The notes under the pieces: model-generated
The model's input: the letters and a program-made list of their open reading frames with translations, nothing else
The model's database searches: none
What the model was told of the DNA's origin: nothing
Program-made: the position numbers and the translations under genes
In this document: piece after piece, positions 21,032 through 28,466 of the stretch
Layout of the letters: each line of letters begins with the position of its first letter
How positions within the stretch are numbered: the first letter of the stretch is position 1
Origin: a virus
Strand: one strand, 5' to 3'
Virus record (IMG/VR): IMGVR_UViG_3300027301_000003
Coordinates: 1-64,000 of that record
Length of the DNA stretch: 64,000 nucleotides

Positions 21032-23224
21032 ATGGATTTGACAAGAGACTGGATTTATGACATTGAAACGTACAAGTCAGCTTTTACGTTCGCTGTTGTT
21101 CGTGCAGACGGTAAACACGCACGAGTATTTGAGGTTTCCAGCCGTACTAATGAGCTAGAGCGCATCTATGCTTGCGTTGACCATATTGAAGCCTCTACTG
21201 GTCGTTTGGTGGGTTTCAACAACGTAGGATTCGACTATCCTATCTTGCATGAAGTTCTTTTGAATCGCAGTCGTTGGTTGGCTAAATCAGGTAAGCAAGT
21301 TGCTGCTGATGTACACAAGCTTGCACAAAAGCAGATTGACTCCTTCAAGGATAATGGTTTCGGTAATAGCATTAAGACTGAAGAGCAAATTGTTCCTCAA
21401 GTTGACCTCTATCGTATCCATCACTTCAATAACAAAGCACGAGCCACTGGTCTAAAGATGCTGGAATTCAACATGCGTATGGATAACATCGAAGACTTAC
21501 CTTATGCTGTGGATGCAGAACTAACCGCAGAAGAAATTGACAAACTTAAAAGCTATAACATGCATGATGTGCGCTGTACTCTTGCGTTTTACTTGAAGTC
21601 CATTGCTCAGATTGAATTCAGGGATAACTTGAGTATCAAACTTGGTCGTGACTTTACCAATGCTGACGATACAAAAATTGGTGCTGAGTTCTTTCAGATG
21701 AAGCTTGAGGAATCAGGTGTAAAGCTGCATAAGTTCAAAGACGGTAAGAAAGTCATGATGCAAACCAAGAGAGACAAGATCGCTATTAAAGACTGTCTGT
21801 TTGGTTATTACAAGTTTGATCGTCCAGAGTTTCAAGCAGTTTATGATTGGTTTTCTAAGCAGATCATCACTGAGACTAAAGGCGTGTTCTCAGATATTGA
21901 AGAGCACAATCTTGGTGAAGTTGCTAAGTACGCAAACCTTACTCTAAAGCGCAAGAAGTTCAAAGGTGCTCCAACTGAACGAGAAGTTGATGATTTCAAG
22001 AATGAACATCCAATGGGTTGGATCGAAGTAGAAGAGCTTAAGGCTACTGAATATCTGTTTGATGCCAATGGTGAACATGTGCTTGAATACATACTGGATG
22101 CTGATGGTTGTCCAGACCTTGCAAAGAAGCGCAAGAAGGTCCGTGTAGCGAAGAAATCCTATTGGGGTTGCTACCGTATTGCTGAGACTCTAAATGTCCT
22201 TGTAGATGGCTATAGGATTGATTTTGGAGTAGGTGGTGTACATGCATCTCTATCTGAGAAGGTTGCTAGTGCAGGTAAGCTGTACATGCTAAGGGACGCT
22301 GACGTAAGTTCAATGTATCCTAACATTGCTATTTCAAATAAGATTTATCCTGAGCATCTTGGTGCAGAGTTCTGTGCAATTTATCAAGACATGTATGAGC
22401 AGCGTAAATCCTATGCAAAGAATACACCTGAGAATGCAATGCTTAAACTTGCACTCAACGGTACATACGGTAAGAGCAATGATAAATACTCTGTGTTCTA
22501 TGATCCAAAGTTTACAATGTCGATTACCATCAACGGTCAATTGTCTTTGCTAATGCTTGCTGATCGTTTACTGCAGATTCCAAAGCTAAAGTTAGTCCAA
22601 CTAAATACAGACGGTTTGACTGTAGCTATGACACGAGATACTGAAGAGCAGTACAATGCAATCTGTTTGCAATGGCAAAAGGATGTAAAGCTTGACTTGG
22701 AATTCGTAGATTATCAGAACATGTATATTCGTGATGTGAATAACTACATTGCTTTGTACACAAATGGTAAGGTAAAGCGCAAAGGTGCTTATCAGTACGA
22801 AGATTTAGGTTGGCATCAAAACCAAGGTGGTCTAGTGATTCCAATGGCTGCTGAAGCTGCTATGTTGCATGGTAAGGATGTACGAGAGTTCATTCAGGAA
22901 AGACTTGATCAAGGTCATATCTTTGATTTCATGCTGCGTACAAAAGTCCCTCGCAGTTCTAAACTTGTGCTAGAATTTGAAGATGGTCGTGTAGAGCAAC
23001 AGCAGAACATCTGTAGATACTACCCTTGTAAAACTGGTGGTAAACTAATGAAGTTGATGCCAGCACTACCAGATAGCGAAGACAAGAGCGATAGAAGAAT
23101 GGGTATTGACACATCTTGGAATGTAAAGACCTGCAATAACATCGCTGATTTCGGTTATGATGTAGACTTGGATTACTATGTAAGTGAAGCTGAGAAGCTA
23201 GTTATCAGAAAGGACAAAGCATGA
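21032..23224 (+). CDS. DNA polymerase, family B-like with 3'-5' exonuclease, 730 aa
   Basis: The N-terminus carries a DnaQ-type exonuclease (WIYDIETYKS, D10/E12; VGFNNVGFDYPIL). The polymerase part shows family-B-like motif A DVSSMYPN (~D424), motif B LALNGTYGKSN (~N476) and motif C LNTDGLTV (~D527). Motif C has Asn where DTD is usual, though the second Asp remains. It is shorter than cellular PolB and lacks protein-priming insertions I can identify. With the T7-like primase-helicase and SSB it forms the phage replisome. Confidence 0.85.
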   Translation: MDLTRDWIYDIETYKSAFTFAVVRADGKHARVFEVSSRTNELERIYACVDHIEASTGRLVGFNNVGFDYPILHEVLLNRSRWLAKSGKQVAADVHKLAQKQIDSFKDNGFGNSIKTEEQIVPQVDLYRIHHFNNKARATGLKMLEFNMRMDNIEDLPYAVDAELTAEEIDKLKSYNMHDVRCTLAFYLKSIAQIEFRDNLSIKLGRDFTNADDTKIGAEFFQMKLEESGVKLHKFKDGKKVMMQTKRDKIAIKDCLFGYYKFDRPEFQAVYDWFSKQIITETKGVFSDIEEHNLGEVAKYANLTLKRKKFKGAPTEREVDDFKNEHPMGWIEVEELKATEYLFDANGEHVLEYILDADGCPDLAKKRKKVRVAKKSYWGCYRIAETLNVLVDGYRIDFGVGGVHASLSEKVASAGKLYMLRDADVSSMYPNIAISNKIYPEHLGAEFCAIYQDMYEQRKSYAKNTPENAMLKLALNGTYGKSNDKYSVFYDPKFTMSITINGQLSLLMLADRLLQIPKLKLVQLNTDGLTVAMTRDTEEQYNAICLQWQKDVKLDLEFVDYQNMYIRDVNNYIALYTNGKVKRKGAYQYEDLGWHQNQGGLVIPMAAEAAMLHGKDVREFIQERLDQGHIFDFMLRTKVPRSSKLVLEFEDGRVEQQQNICRYYPCKTGGKLMKLMPALPDSEDKSDRRMGIDTSWNVKTCNNIADFGYDVDLDYYVSEAEKLVIRKDKA

Positions 23225-23409
23225 GTTACGGTGGATTACCTTGGTGGATATACGAAGCAATCTATGAGCATGATATAGCACAGATGCAATGCTGCTTTGA
23301 AGATGAATGGTTTGCTGGTACATCTAAAGTGCTACCTGAGCATGTAATTGCAATTTCAAGAGCTACTTTTAAAACACACGATATTGGAGGGTGGAATTAT
23401 GACAACTGA
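23221..23409 (+). CDS. Hypothetical protein, 62 aa
   Basis: ATGA overlap with the polymerase gene. The sequence starts MSYGGLPWWIYEAIYEHD and is aromatic-rich. It overlaps the next gene's start. No family is recognised. Confidence 0.6.
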   Translation: MSYGGLPWWIYEAIYEHDIAQMQCCFEDEWFAGTSKVLPEHVIAISRATFKTHDIGGWNYDN

Positions 23410-23596
23410 ATCTGAGATACTTCGCAAACGCTGTGATGCTCTGCTAACTGCACTACTTGGTAAAAACCTTGTTGACAACTGGTGGAAATCACCCAACAAA
23501 GCTTTTTGCGATGATACTCCTGAAGTTATCTTTGCTGTAGCACCAAGAACAGTGTACAATTATTTGATGAAATATTACGATGCAGGTGGATCATGA
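23399..23596 (+). CDS. Hypothetical protein, 65 aa
   Basis: ATG 23399 (MTTESEILRKRCDALL) has GGAGGGTGG upstream. It is helical, with a DNWWKSPNKAF segment and a VYNYLMKYYD end. The start lies inside the previous gene. The pattern recalls small phage proteins that follow MbpA/B-like annotations, but I cannot assign a family. Confidence 0.6.
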   Translation: MTTESEILRKRCDALLTALLGKNLVDNWWKSPNKAFCDDTPEVIFAVAPRTVYNYLMKYYDAGGS

Positions 23597-23769
23597 AGTA
23601 CAAATACGAGTATAATAAAGAGTACCAGACGTTACAGCAGTTTGATGCAAACGGTGTGCTACGATCTAGCATGAGTATGCCAAAGAGTGATCTGAACTTG
23701 ATTGCTCAGTTGAACATCAAAGAAAATATTTTGCGAAGTGTTGACTTGGAGTTGAAAACTGATGTATAA
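23593..23769 (+). CDS. Hypothetical protein, 58 aa
   Basis: ATG 23593 overlaps the previous stop. The product is mixed and hydrophilic (KYKYEYNKEYQTLQQFDANG). Its last codons contain the -10 element of the tRNA promoter, so its 3' end is under dual constraint. Confidence 0.6.
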   Translation: MKYKYEYNKEYQTLQQFDANGVLRSSMSMPKSDLNLIAQLNIKENILRSVDLELKTDV

Positions 23770-23770
23770 T
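23741..23770 (+). promoter_or_regulatory. Promoter TTGACT-18-TATAAT for tRNA/structured RNA
   Basis: -35 TTGACT (23741-23746) and perfect -10 TATAAT (23765-23770) with an 18-bp spacer. RNA would start near 23777, five bases before tRNA-Arg, which suggests a dedicated stable-RNA transcript. Confidence 0.8.
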
Positions 23771-23781
23771 TGAGATATCAA

Positions 23782-23856
23782 ACGGCTATAGTATAATGGA
23801 CAATGCAACAGGCTTCTACCCTGTGAATGGTGGTTCGATTCCATCTAGTCGTACCA
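23782..23856 (+). tRNA. tRNA-Arg (UCU)
   Basis: Full cloverleaf: acceptor ACGGCTA/TAGTCGT (one G-U), D stem GTAT/ATGC, anticodon stem ACAGG/CCTGT with loop CTTCTAC (anticodon UCU), T stem GGTGG/CCATC, encoded ACCA end. The UCU anticodon reads AGA/AGG, codons that are rare in many Gram-negative hosts. Confidence 0.95.
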
Positions 23857-24166
23857 AATTTAGTCCCGATCCTCTGCAGAGTTTCAAATCCCTAGAAACA
23901 ATGCACGATGCGAGGTAGGTGAAAGCCCTATCACTAAAATGCAAGTACTGATGGCGTGGTACTGCAGGATTTCCAAGGCCAAAGGGTTGTCGCCCGGATG
24001 TAACAAGACACTATAATACCTATTTAGGGATAGGTGGTTATAGTTCAGTATATTTCAGGTTGGGTAGACGAACGTGGTTTACTATTTGGGGTATCGAATC
24101 GTTCTGTGGTGGAATGAGGGGGCATACCTAAGATACGGAATATACTGAACTATAACTAAGGAGTAA
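23857..24166 (+). ncRNA. Gene-free stretch with a predicted large structured RNA
   Basis: No ORF fits, yet pairing is dense. A long-range stem ATC..CTGCAG/CTGCAG..GAT (about 23871-23880 with 23962-23973) encloses hairpins GTTTC/GAAAC, GGTAGG/CCTATC and AGTAC/GTACT. Then a bulged 13-bp hairpin (24011-24023 with 24030-24043) precedes an 18-bp perfect inverted repeat (24037-24054 with 24139-24156) that encloses ~84 nt. The last two share GTTATAG (24037-24043), so they are mutually exclusive. The 18-bp stem ends two bases before the AAGGAG of the next gene. Either a stable RNA or a regulatory leader. Confidence 0.55.
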
Positions 24167-24167
24167 T

Positions 24168-24986
24168 ATGAAAAACCTACTGATTGGTTCTCGTGCATTA
24201 GAGTACTGGAGTGCAGACTTCAAGTGCAAACCCAATGCTGATTGGGATATTATTAGTTTGCATGGAATTGAAGATGCAACTAAGCGCATTGAATGGCACG
24301 ATTTCAATAAACTAGGTAACTACGATATTGAACGGTATGCTTCTGAGCAGTCTTTTGATATATTAGGTCAGCGTGTGCACATCGTTAATCCAATTGGTCT
24401 TACGATTATCAAACGCAGTCACCTGTGGCGTGATCTAAGCTTTCAAAAGCACATTACGCACTATCATAAGCATCTTGCAAAGTATCGCAGTATGTTTACA
24501 GCATTTGATGAACGTGTTCTGGAAAAGCGCATAGCTTATACAATGGAAGCTTACCCACAAGGTCATCCTAGTTTGAAGAAATCCGTAGAAGACTTCTTTG
24601 ATGACTACGTTGAGAAGAAATACAATCATGATTATTTGCATGAACTTGTTGCATATCACGACAAACCGTTGTATACTCAGCTTCAACGCAATGCAAGTAG
24701 TGCGTGGTGTGACGAAGACTTGTGGGATAAGCTATCAAACGATGATAAAATCAAGTGCGTAGCTGAAGAAGCACAGGTCATTGCAATCGAGCGTTTTCTT
24801 GTACCAAGCAACTGGAACTATGCACCACGACATGCGTACTTAAAAGCACTTGATAAAGTATGCACTACATTGTGCAGTGGTTGGTTTAGAGATTTTGCGA
24901 TAGATAATTATCCTGAAATCTTTAATTTATGTGATACAATGAAGTTTGACAACATCAGAAAGGAACTAGAACATGGCACGAACTAA
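24168..24986 (+). CDS. Predicted nucleotidyltransferase-fold protein, 272 aa
   Basis: The N-terminus reads LIGSRALEYW..KPNADWDIISL, which fits the pol-beta-type nucleotidyltransferase signature GS-x(n)-DxD seen in phage proteins annotated as nucleotidyltransferases. The remainder is helical with HDKPLYTQLQ and EEAQVIAIERFLVP. Catalysis is inferred from a single motif. It lies directly after the structured RNA, whose 18-bp stem abuts its ribosome site, and between two tRNA loci; a tRNA/RNA substrate is worth considering. Confidence 0.65.
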   Translation: MKNLLIGSRALEYWSADFKCKPNADWDIISLHGIEDATKRIEWHDFNKLGNYDIERYASEQSFDILGQRVHIVNPIGLTIIKRSHLWRDLSFQKHITHYHKHLAKYRSMFTAFDERVLEKRIAYTMEAYPQGHPSLKKSVEDFFDDYVEKKYNHDYLHELVAYHDKPLYTQLQRNASSAWCDEDLWDKLSNDDKIKCVAEEAQVIAIERFLVPSNWNYAPRHAYLKALDKVCTTLCSGWFRDFAIDNYPEIFNLCDTMKFDNIRKELEHGTN

Positions 24987-25467
24987 AGTAGCGGAGCTAA
25001 CAGTAGAGCAGCAGATTGCTCAAATTCAAAAAGAAGCTGCAGAGAAAATTAAGCAACTTCAAACGGCATTACCTTGGAATAAACGTTTCAAAAATGCGTT
25101 TGATAAATATCTTATTGGTAATAGACCTGATATTGCCAAGTACATGACTGGTTATGAACCAGAAAGTAGCATTCAACATGATATCAATGATCACTTACGT
25201 GATGTCAATCTAAGTATTAAATACGATTCATCAACTTTTGATAATTCATTGTACAATCAAAGTGTAATTAACAATCTTGTTGATCAATACGACTTGACTG
25301 AATATCCAGTGTATACTATCTTTGCTGTACTTGAAGGTAAAAATATTGTTGGTTATGTTAAGATTAACTGCCAATATTCATCGTATAATGGTAATGAGTA
25401 CAGTAACTTTTGTTTTGTAAAACCACAAGAAATTACTTGTACAGTATTTAATGCTTATAACCCTTGA
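24973..25467 (+). CDS. Hypothetical protein, 164 aa
   Basis: ATG 24973 overlaps the previous gene by 14 bases and has AAAGGAACTAGAAC upstream. After an N-terminal coiled part (EQQIAQIQKEAAEKIKQL) the C-terminal ~45 residues (GYVKINCQYSSYNGNEY..ITCTVF) closely resemble those of the next gene (FIKFQGWYASYEGSTY..ITVF). The domain is common in phages and has no assigned role. Confidence 0.7.
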   Translation: MARTKVAELTVEQQIAQIQKEAAEKIKQLQTALPWNKRFKNAFDKYLIGNRPDIAKYMTGYEPESSIQHDINDHLRDVNLSIKYDSSTFDNSLYNQSVINNLVDQYDLTEYPVYTIFAVLEGKNIVGYVKINCQYSSYNGNEYSNFCFVKPQEITCTVFNAYNP

Positions 25468-25478
25468 AAGGAAATAAC

Positions 25479-25826
25479 ATGCTTAATGATAAAGTTGTAG
25501 CTTTGCTTGCAGAAGCTGATAATAGTGTACTCACAGATTTCTTCAATTGTGAATTTCAAGTTAAACCTTGGGATTGGGACTCAGAAGAAATCATAGAATT
25601 TCGTAATGTACTTTTAAATGCAGGTATTGCTTTTGAAGAAGTAGATCGTTACGGCGGTGAAGATCAAGGTTCTGATTACTGGTCTGTGTATTCATTCAGT
25701 GATGGTATGCAAGTTGTATTCATTAAATTCCAAGGTTGGTACGCTTCATACGAAGGTTCCACCTATGAGGAATTTTTTGAGGTAACTCCTGTAGAGAAAA
25801 CCATCACTGTATTTGAAAAGAAATAA
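25479..25826 (+). CDS. Hypothetical protein, 115 aa, paralogue of preceding gene
   Basis: ATG 25479 (MLNDKVVALLAEADNS) follows AAAGGAAATAAC. The C-terminal half shares the FIKFQGWYASYEGSTYEEFFEV..TVF pattern with the 24973-25467 protein. The N-terminal part is unique and acidic. Probably a tandem duplication with swapped N-terminal domains. Confidence 0.7.
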   Translation: MLNDKVVALLAEADNSVLTDFFNCEFQVKPWDWDSEEIIEFRNVLLNAGIAFEEVDRYGGEDQGSDYWSVYSFSDGMQVVFIKFQGWYASYEGSTYEEFFEVTPVEKTITVFEKK

Positions 25827-25878
25827 AGCATCATAAATGATATCTAATGTTATCTTAGGTATTGTTTATGATACATAA

Positions 25879-25953
25879 GGGTCAGTAGCTTAAAGGTGAA
25901 GCCCTCGACTCATAATCGAGATAGTGCTGGTTCAAGTCCAGTCTGACCCACCA
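25879..25953 (+). tRNA. tRNA with CAU anticodon (Met or Ile2)
   Basis: Acceptor GGGTCAG/CTGACCC, D stem GCTT/AAGC, anticodon stem CTCGA/TCGAG with loop CTCATAA (CAU), T stem GCTGG/CCAGT and encoded ACCA end. CAU could be elongator Met or, if lysidine-modified, Ile for AUA. The sequence alone does not decide; initiator is unlikely because the acceptor starts with a G-C pair. Confidence 0.95.
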
Positions 25954-25956
25954 AAT

Positions 25957-26047
25957 GGACATGATGTGTCAATTACCTGATGCTGGTATGAAACTTCCTA
26001 ATAGCATAGGAGGGAGAAGCGGGTTAGATTCCCGTTGTTGTCCACCA
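25957..26047 (+). ncRNA. tRNA-like element with CCA end
   Basis: Three bases after the CAU tRNA. A T-arm-like hairpin GCGGG-TTAGATT-CCCGT and a terminal GTTGTCC-ACCA are present, and GGACA at the 5' end pairs with TGTCC for five bases. I could not find a standard anticodon arm (no 5-bp stem with U33). At 91 nt it has the size of a long-variable-arm tRNA. It may be a decayed or diverged tRNA. Confidence 0.5.
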
Positions 26048-26067
26048 AAAATAACGTCAATAAACTA

Positions 26068-26096
26068 TTGACAAAGCATTTGCAGTTTGCTATAAT
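26068..26096 (+). promoter_or_regulatory. Consensus promoter TTGACA-17-TATAAT before SSB
   Basis: Both hexamers match sigma-70 consensus perfectly with ideal spacing. A CACTATC/GATAGAGT hairpin (about 26107-26131) lies in the ~55-base leader before the SSB gene. Confidence 0.92.
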
Positions 26097-26158
26097 TGCA
26101 CTTCGGTCACTATCTCCGTTATGATAGAGTCTTTTATTAATAGTCGAAAGGAAATATT

Positions 26159-26803
26159 ATGCAAAAACTAACAGGTATGCTTCTCTATGTTCAACTAAAT
26201 AAGCCAGCAAAAGCTTATGTCAAGGCAGGAGAGCCAGTGAAACCAGATGAATGGAAAGCTTCAGTAGCTATTACAGATGAAGATGTAGTAGATGAGTACG
26301 AAGAGTTTGCCAAAGGTATTGATGCCAAAACATCCATCAAGAAAGTAAAGACCACTGAATTTGAAGGTATCTACAAAGTAGCACCTCCAGAAGATGCAGG
26401 TAAGAACATTTGGGTGGTAACTCTACGCAAGTCAACTCAGCTAGGTAAAACTGGCAAAGAAGTACCTGATTTGTACAAGCCAAAAGTCTTTGAGAAAGTC
26501 GGTAAAGCACTAGTTGATGTTACCAACAGCAAACTACCTGCGAATGGTTCTTACGGTTCAATCAGTATTGACAAGTTTGAGCGCACCAATGGTACAGCAT
26601 CATTGTATCTAAAGAACGTACTAGTCACTTCAATGATTGAATACGTTGCTGAATCAGGTCCAGAATATGAACCCGGAAGCGAATTCGATGATGAGCCTAA
26701 AGCAGAAGCTGCACCAGCACCAAAAGCTAAAGCAGAAGTTAAACCCAAAGCTCGTGCTAAGGTTGAAGTTGCTGTTGAAGACGAAGATGAAATCCCGTTC
26801 TGA
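26159..26803 (+). CDS. Single-stranded DNA-binding protein, 214 aa
   Basis: An N-terminal OB-like region (LTGMLLYVQLNKPAKAYV..) with DEWKASVAITDEDVVDEYEEF and VVTLRKSTQLGKTG segments matches phage ssDNA-binding proteins that lack the cellular SSB fold signature. The tail is Ala/Lys-rich, then strongly acidic, ending EDEDEIPF, which is the typical partner-docking C-terminus. It has the strongest promoter in the window, fitting a highly expressed replication protein. Confidence 0.85.
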   Translation: MQKLTGMLLYVQLNKPAKAYVKAGEPVKPDEWKASVAITDEDVVDEYEEFAKGIDAKTSIKKVKTTEFEGIYKVAPPEDAGKNIWVVTLRKSTQLGKTGKEVPDLYKPKVFEKVGKALVDVTNSKLPANGSYGSISIDKFERTNGTASLYLKNVLVTSMIEYVAESGPEYEPGSEFDDEPKAEAAPAPKAKAEVKPKARAKVEVAVEDEDEIPF

Positions 26804-26816
26804 TTGAAAGGTTGAT

Positions 26817-27026
26817 ATGACAAAACAAACTAGGGATATTATGACAATTGTAGCGTTACTTACTTTTGCCGTGTTACTGATCATCTTTGGACCTCTTGCT
26901 ATCATTTGGTCGTTGAACACCTTGTTCCCGATCTTAGCAATTCCATTTGGTTTCTATCAGTGGGCAGCAGTAGTTCTATTGAACTTGACGATTTTCAGCA
27001 AAGCAGTTTTTACTCGAAAGGATTAA
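26817..27026 (+). CDS. Small two-helix membrane protein, 69 aa
   Basis: Residues ~8-30 and ~38-58 are hydrophobic, separated by the WSLNTLFPILAIPFGFYQWAA motif that recurs in a widespread phage membrane protein family of unknown role. ATG 26817 follows GAAAGGTTGAT. Basic ends suggest both termini are cytoplasmic. Confidence 0.75.
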   Translation: MTKQTRDIMTIVALLTFAVLLIIFGPLAIIWSLNTLFPILAIPFGFYQWAAVVLLNLTIFSKAVFTRKD

Positions 27027-27027
27027 T

Positions 27028-27246
27028 ATGAATCAGAAAGAAGCAATCGCAAAACTAGTTCGTATTTATACTGAAGAGCAATCACTAGCTGAAGAAGCTA
27101 AGGAAATCAAGGATGAAGCTAAAGAATCAGGTCTTGATCCAGCAATTGTTAGTGCAGTAGCAAAAGCAATCGTTAAAAATAAGGTTGATGAACTGAAAGC
27201 TAAATCAGATGAAATTCTGAAAGCTATCGACATTAGCCGAAGCTAA
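27028..27246 (+). CDS. Helical acidic protein, 72 aa
   Basis: ATG 27028 has GAAAGGATTAAT. Nearly all residues are in predicted helix (EEQSLAEEAKEIKDEAKESGLDPAIVSAVAKAIV), resembling the DUF2312/GapR-like style in which EAKxxGFD follows a coiled coil. That link is tentative. The gene is closed by a strong terminator. Confidence 0.65.
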   Translation: MNQKEAIAKLVRIYTEEQSLAEEAKEIKDEAKESGLDPAIVSAVAKAIVKNKVDELKAKSDEILKAIDISRS

Positions 27247-27252
27247 TATTTT

Positions 27253-27281
27253 ACCCCGAGGCTAATACCCTTGGGGTTTTT
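27253..27281 (+). terminator. Terminator closing the SSB operon
   Basis: Stem ACCCCGAGG/CCCTTGGGGT with a CTAATA loop, one G-T pair and one bulged base, followed by TTTTTCG. Strong intrinsic terminator, 7 bases past the stop. Confidence 0.92.
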
Positions 27282-27295
27282 CGTTAAGGAGGATT

Positions 27296-28279
27296 ATGAG
27301 TAAAAGACTCTTAATTGTAGATGGTGATTTAGTAGCGTACAAACATGCCGCTGCTGCTGAAACTCGATCAGTTATTGCAAAGCATTTAAAGTCAGGTAGA
27401 GAAAAAGAGTTCGGTACAAGAACAGAATTCAAGAAGTTTTTAGCTGATAAAGAGATTGAGTTTAAACCCGAAGCTTATGAAATCACAGATCATCAACATC
27501 CTATGGATATTTCAATTGCTATAGGTACTGCAAATAAAAGTATCAGTGCTTTACTTGAAAATACTTGGTGTGATGAACTTGAGATTTATATTGGTGGTGG
27601 TCAAACATTTAGGCATAAACTACCTTTACCTTCACCGTACAAAGACAATAGGGACCAGTTGATTAAACCAGTGCATTTGACAGCAATTAGAAATCATCTA
27701 AGACGCAAGTACAAAGCAAAGGTTATTGAGAATGGTATGGAAGTGGATGATGTGGTTACAATACGTGCCTATGAATGCCTTCAAAACGGTCAGGAAGCGG
27801 TGTTAGCAAGCGTAGATAAGGATAGCTATCAGTGTCAAGGAATCCATCTATTTAACTGGACTGATGACAATCCTAAGATTCACCTGATACCAACGATTGG
27901 ACATTTACGTAAAGTAAAAACTACAGTCAAAGGTGATGGTTTAATCTTCTTAGCACTGCAGGTATTATCCGGTGACTTAGCTGATACATATAAACCTTAT
28001 GAATTATCCAAAGTAAGTTATGGTCCAATTAAAGCAATGAAAGCTTTAGAAGGTTGCACAACTGAACAGGAGATTTTACGAAAGGTTATTTCGGAGTTTA
28101 AACGCCTGTATCCTGAACCTTTTGATTACACTGATTGTCATGGTGTATTTCATGAAGAAGCTGATTGGTTTGATATGCTGCAGATGTACTGGACTTGTGC
28201 CTACATGAAACGCAGTTGGGATGACGTTAGCAGCTTTATGCAGTTCGCAATGGAAAGAGGGGTTAATCCTTATGAATGA
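27296..28279 (+). CDS. FEN-like 5'-3' exonuclease, 327 aa
   Basis: PIN/FEN-type acidic motifs are visible: LIVDGDLVAYKHA near the N-terminus, ENGMEVDDVVTIRA at ~143-156 and LASVDKDSYQ at ~165-174, followed by a helix-hairpin region (QVLSGDLADTYKP). The order and size match phage flap or RNase H-type exonucleases that remove RNA primers. It follows a terminator, so it may depend on read-through or an unrecognised start. Confidence 0.85.
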   Translation: MSKRLLIVDGDLVAYKHAAAAETRSVIAKHLKSGREKEFGTRTEFKKFLADKEIEFKPEAYEITDHQHPMDISIAIGTANKSISALLENTWCDELEIYIGGGQTFRHKLPLPSPYKDNRDQLIKPVHLTAIRNHLRRKYKAKVIENGMEVDDVVTIRAYECLQNGQEAVLASVDKDSYQCQGIHLFNWTDDNPKIHLIPTIGHLRKVKTTVKGDGLIFLALQVLSGDLADTYKPYELSKVSYGPIKAMKALEGCTTEQEILRKVISEFKRLYPEPFDYTDCHGVFHEEADWFDMLQMYWTCAYMKRSWDDVSSFMQFAMERGVNPYE

Positions 28280-28466
28280 AGAAAGTTTAGTTTATCGTTT
28301 GAGAAAACGCTCTGAGATTCGCAGAAGTATTCAGAATAGAAAGTCAGTACAAGAGGGTAAACCTGATCGTATTGCGGATTTACTTGAAGAAGCTGCCGAT
28401 GAAATTGATAGGCTGGAATCATTAGCTGATCGCTTGTATAAAAGATTGGATACAAATGACGATTGA
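28272..28466 (+). CDS. Small charged helical protein, 64 aa
   Basis: ATG 28272 (MNEESLVYRLRKRSEIRRS) overlaps the exonuclease stop. The core RIADLLEEAADEIDRLESLADRLY is a typical phage motif in which an RIADLLEEAAxxIxxLE helix is shared by many small proteins of unknown role. It overlaps the HNH-like gene. Confidence 0.7.
   Translation: MNEESLVYRLRKRSEIRRSIQNRKSVQEGKPDRIADLLEEAADEIDRLESLADRLYKRLDTNDD

Noticed and set aside
23857-24166. Group I or group II intron, or a GOLLD-type RNA
   Set aside because: I found no conserved P7/P3 core or domain V, no intron-interrupted exon, and the element is far shorter than GOLLD RNAs.
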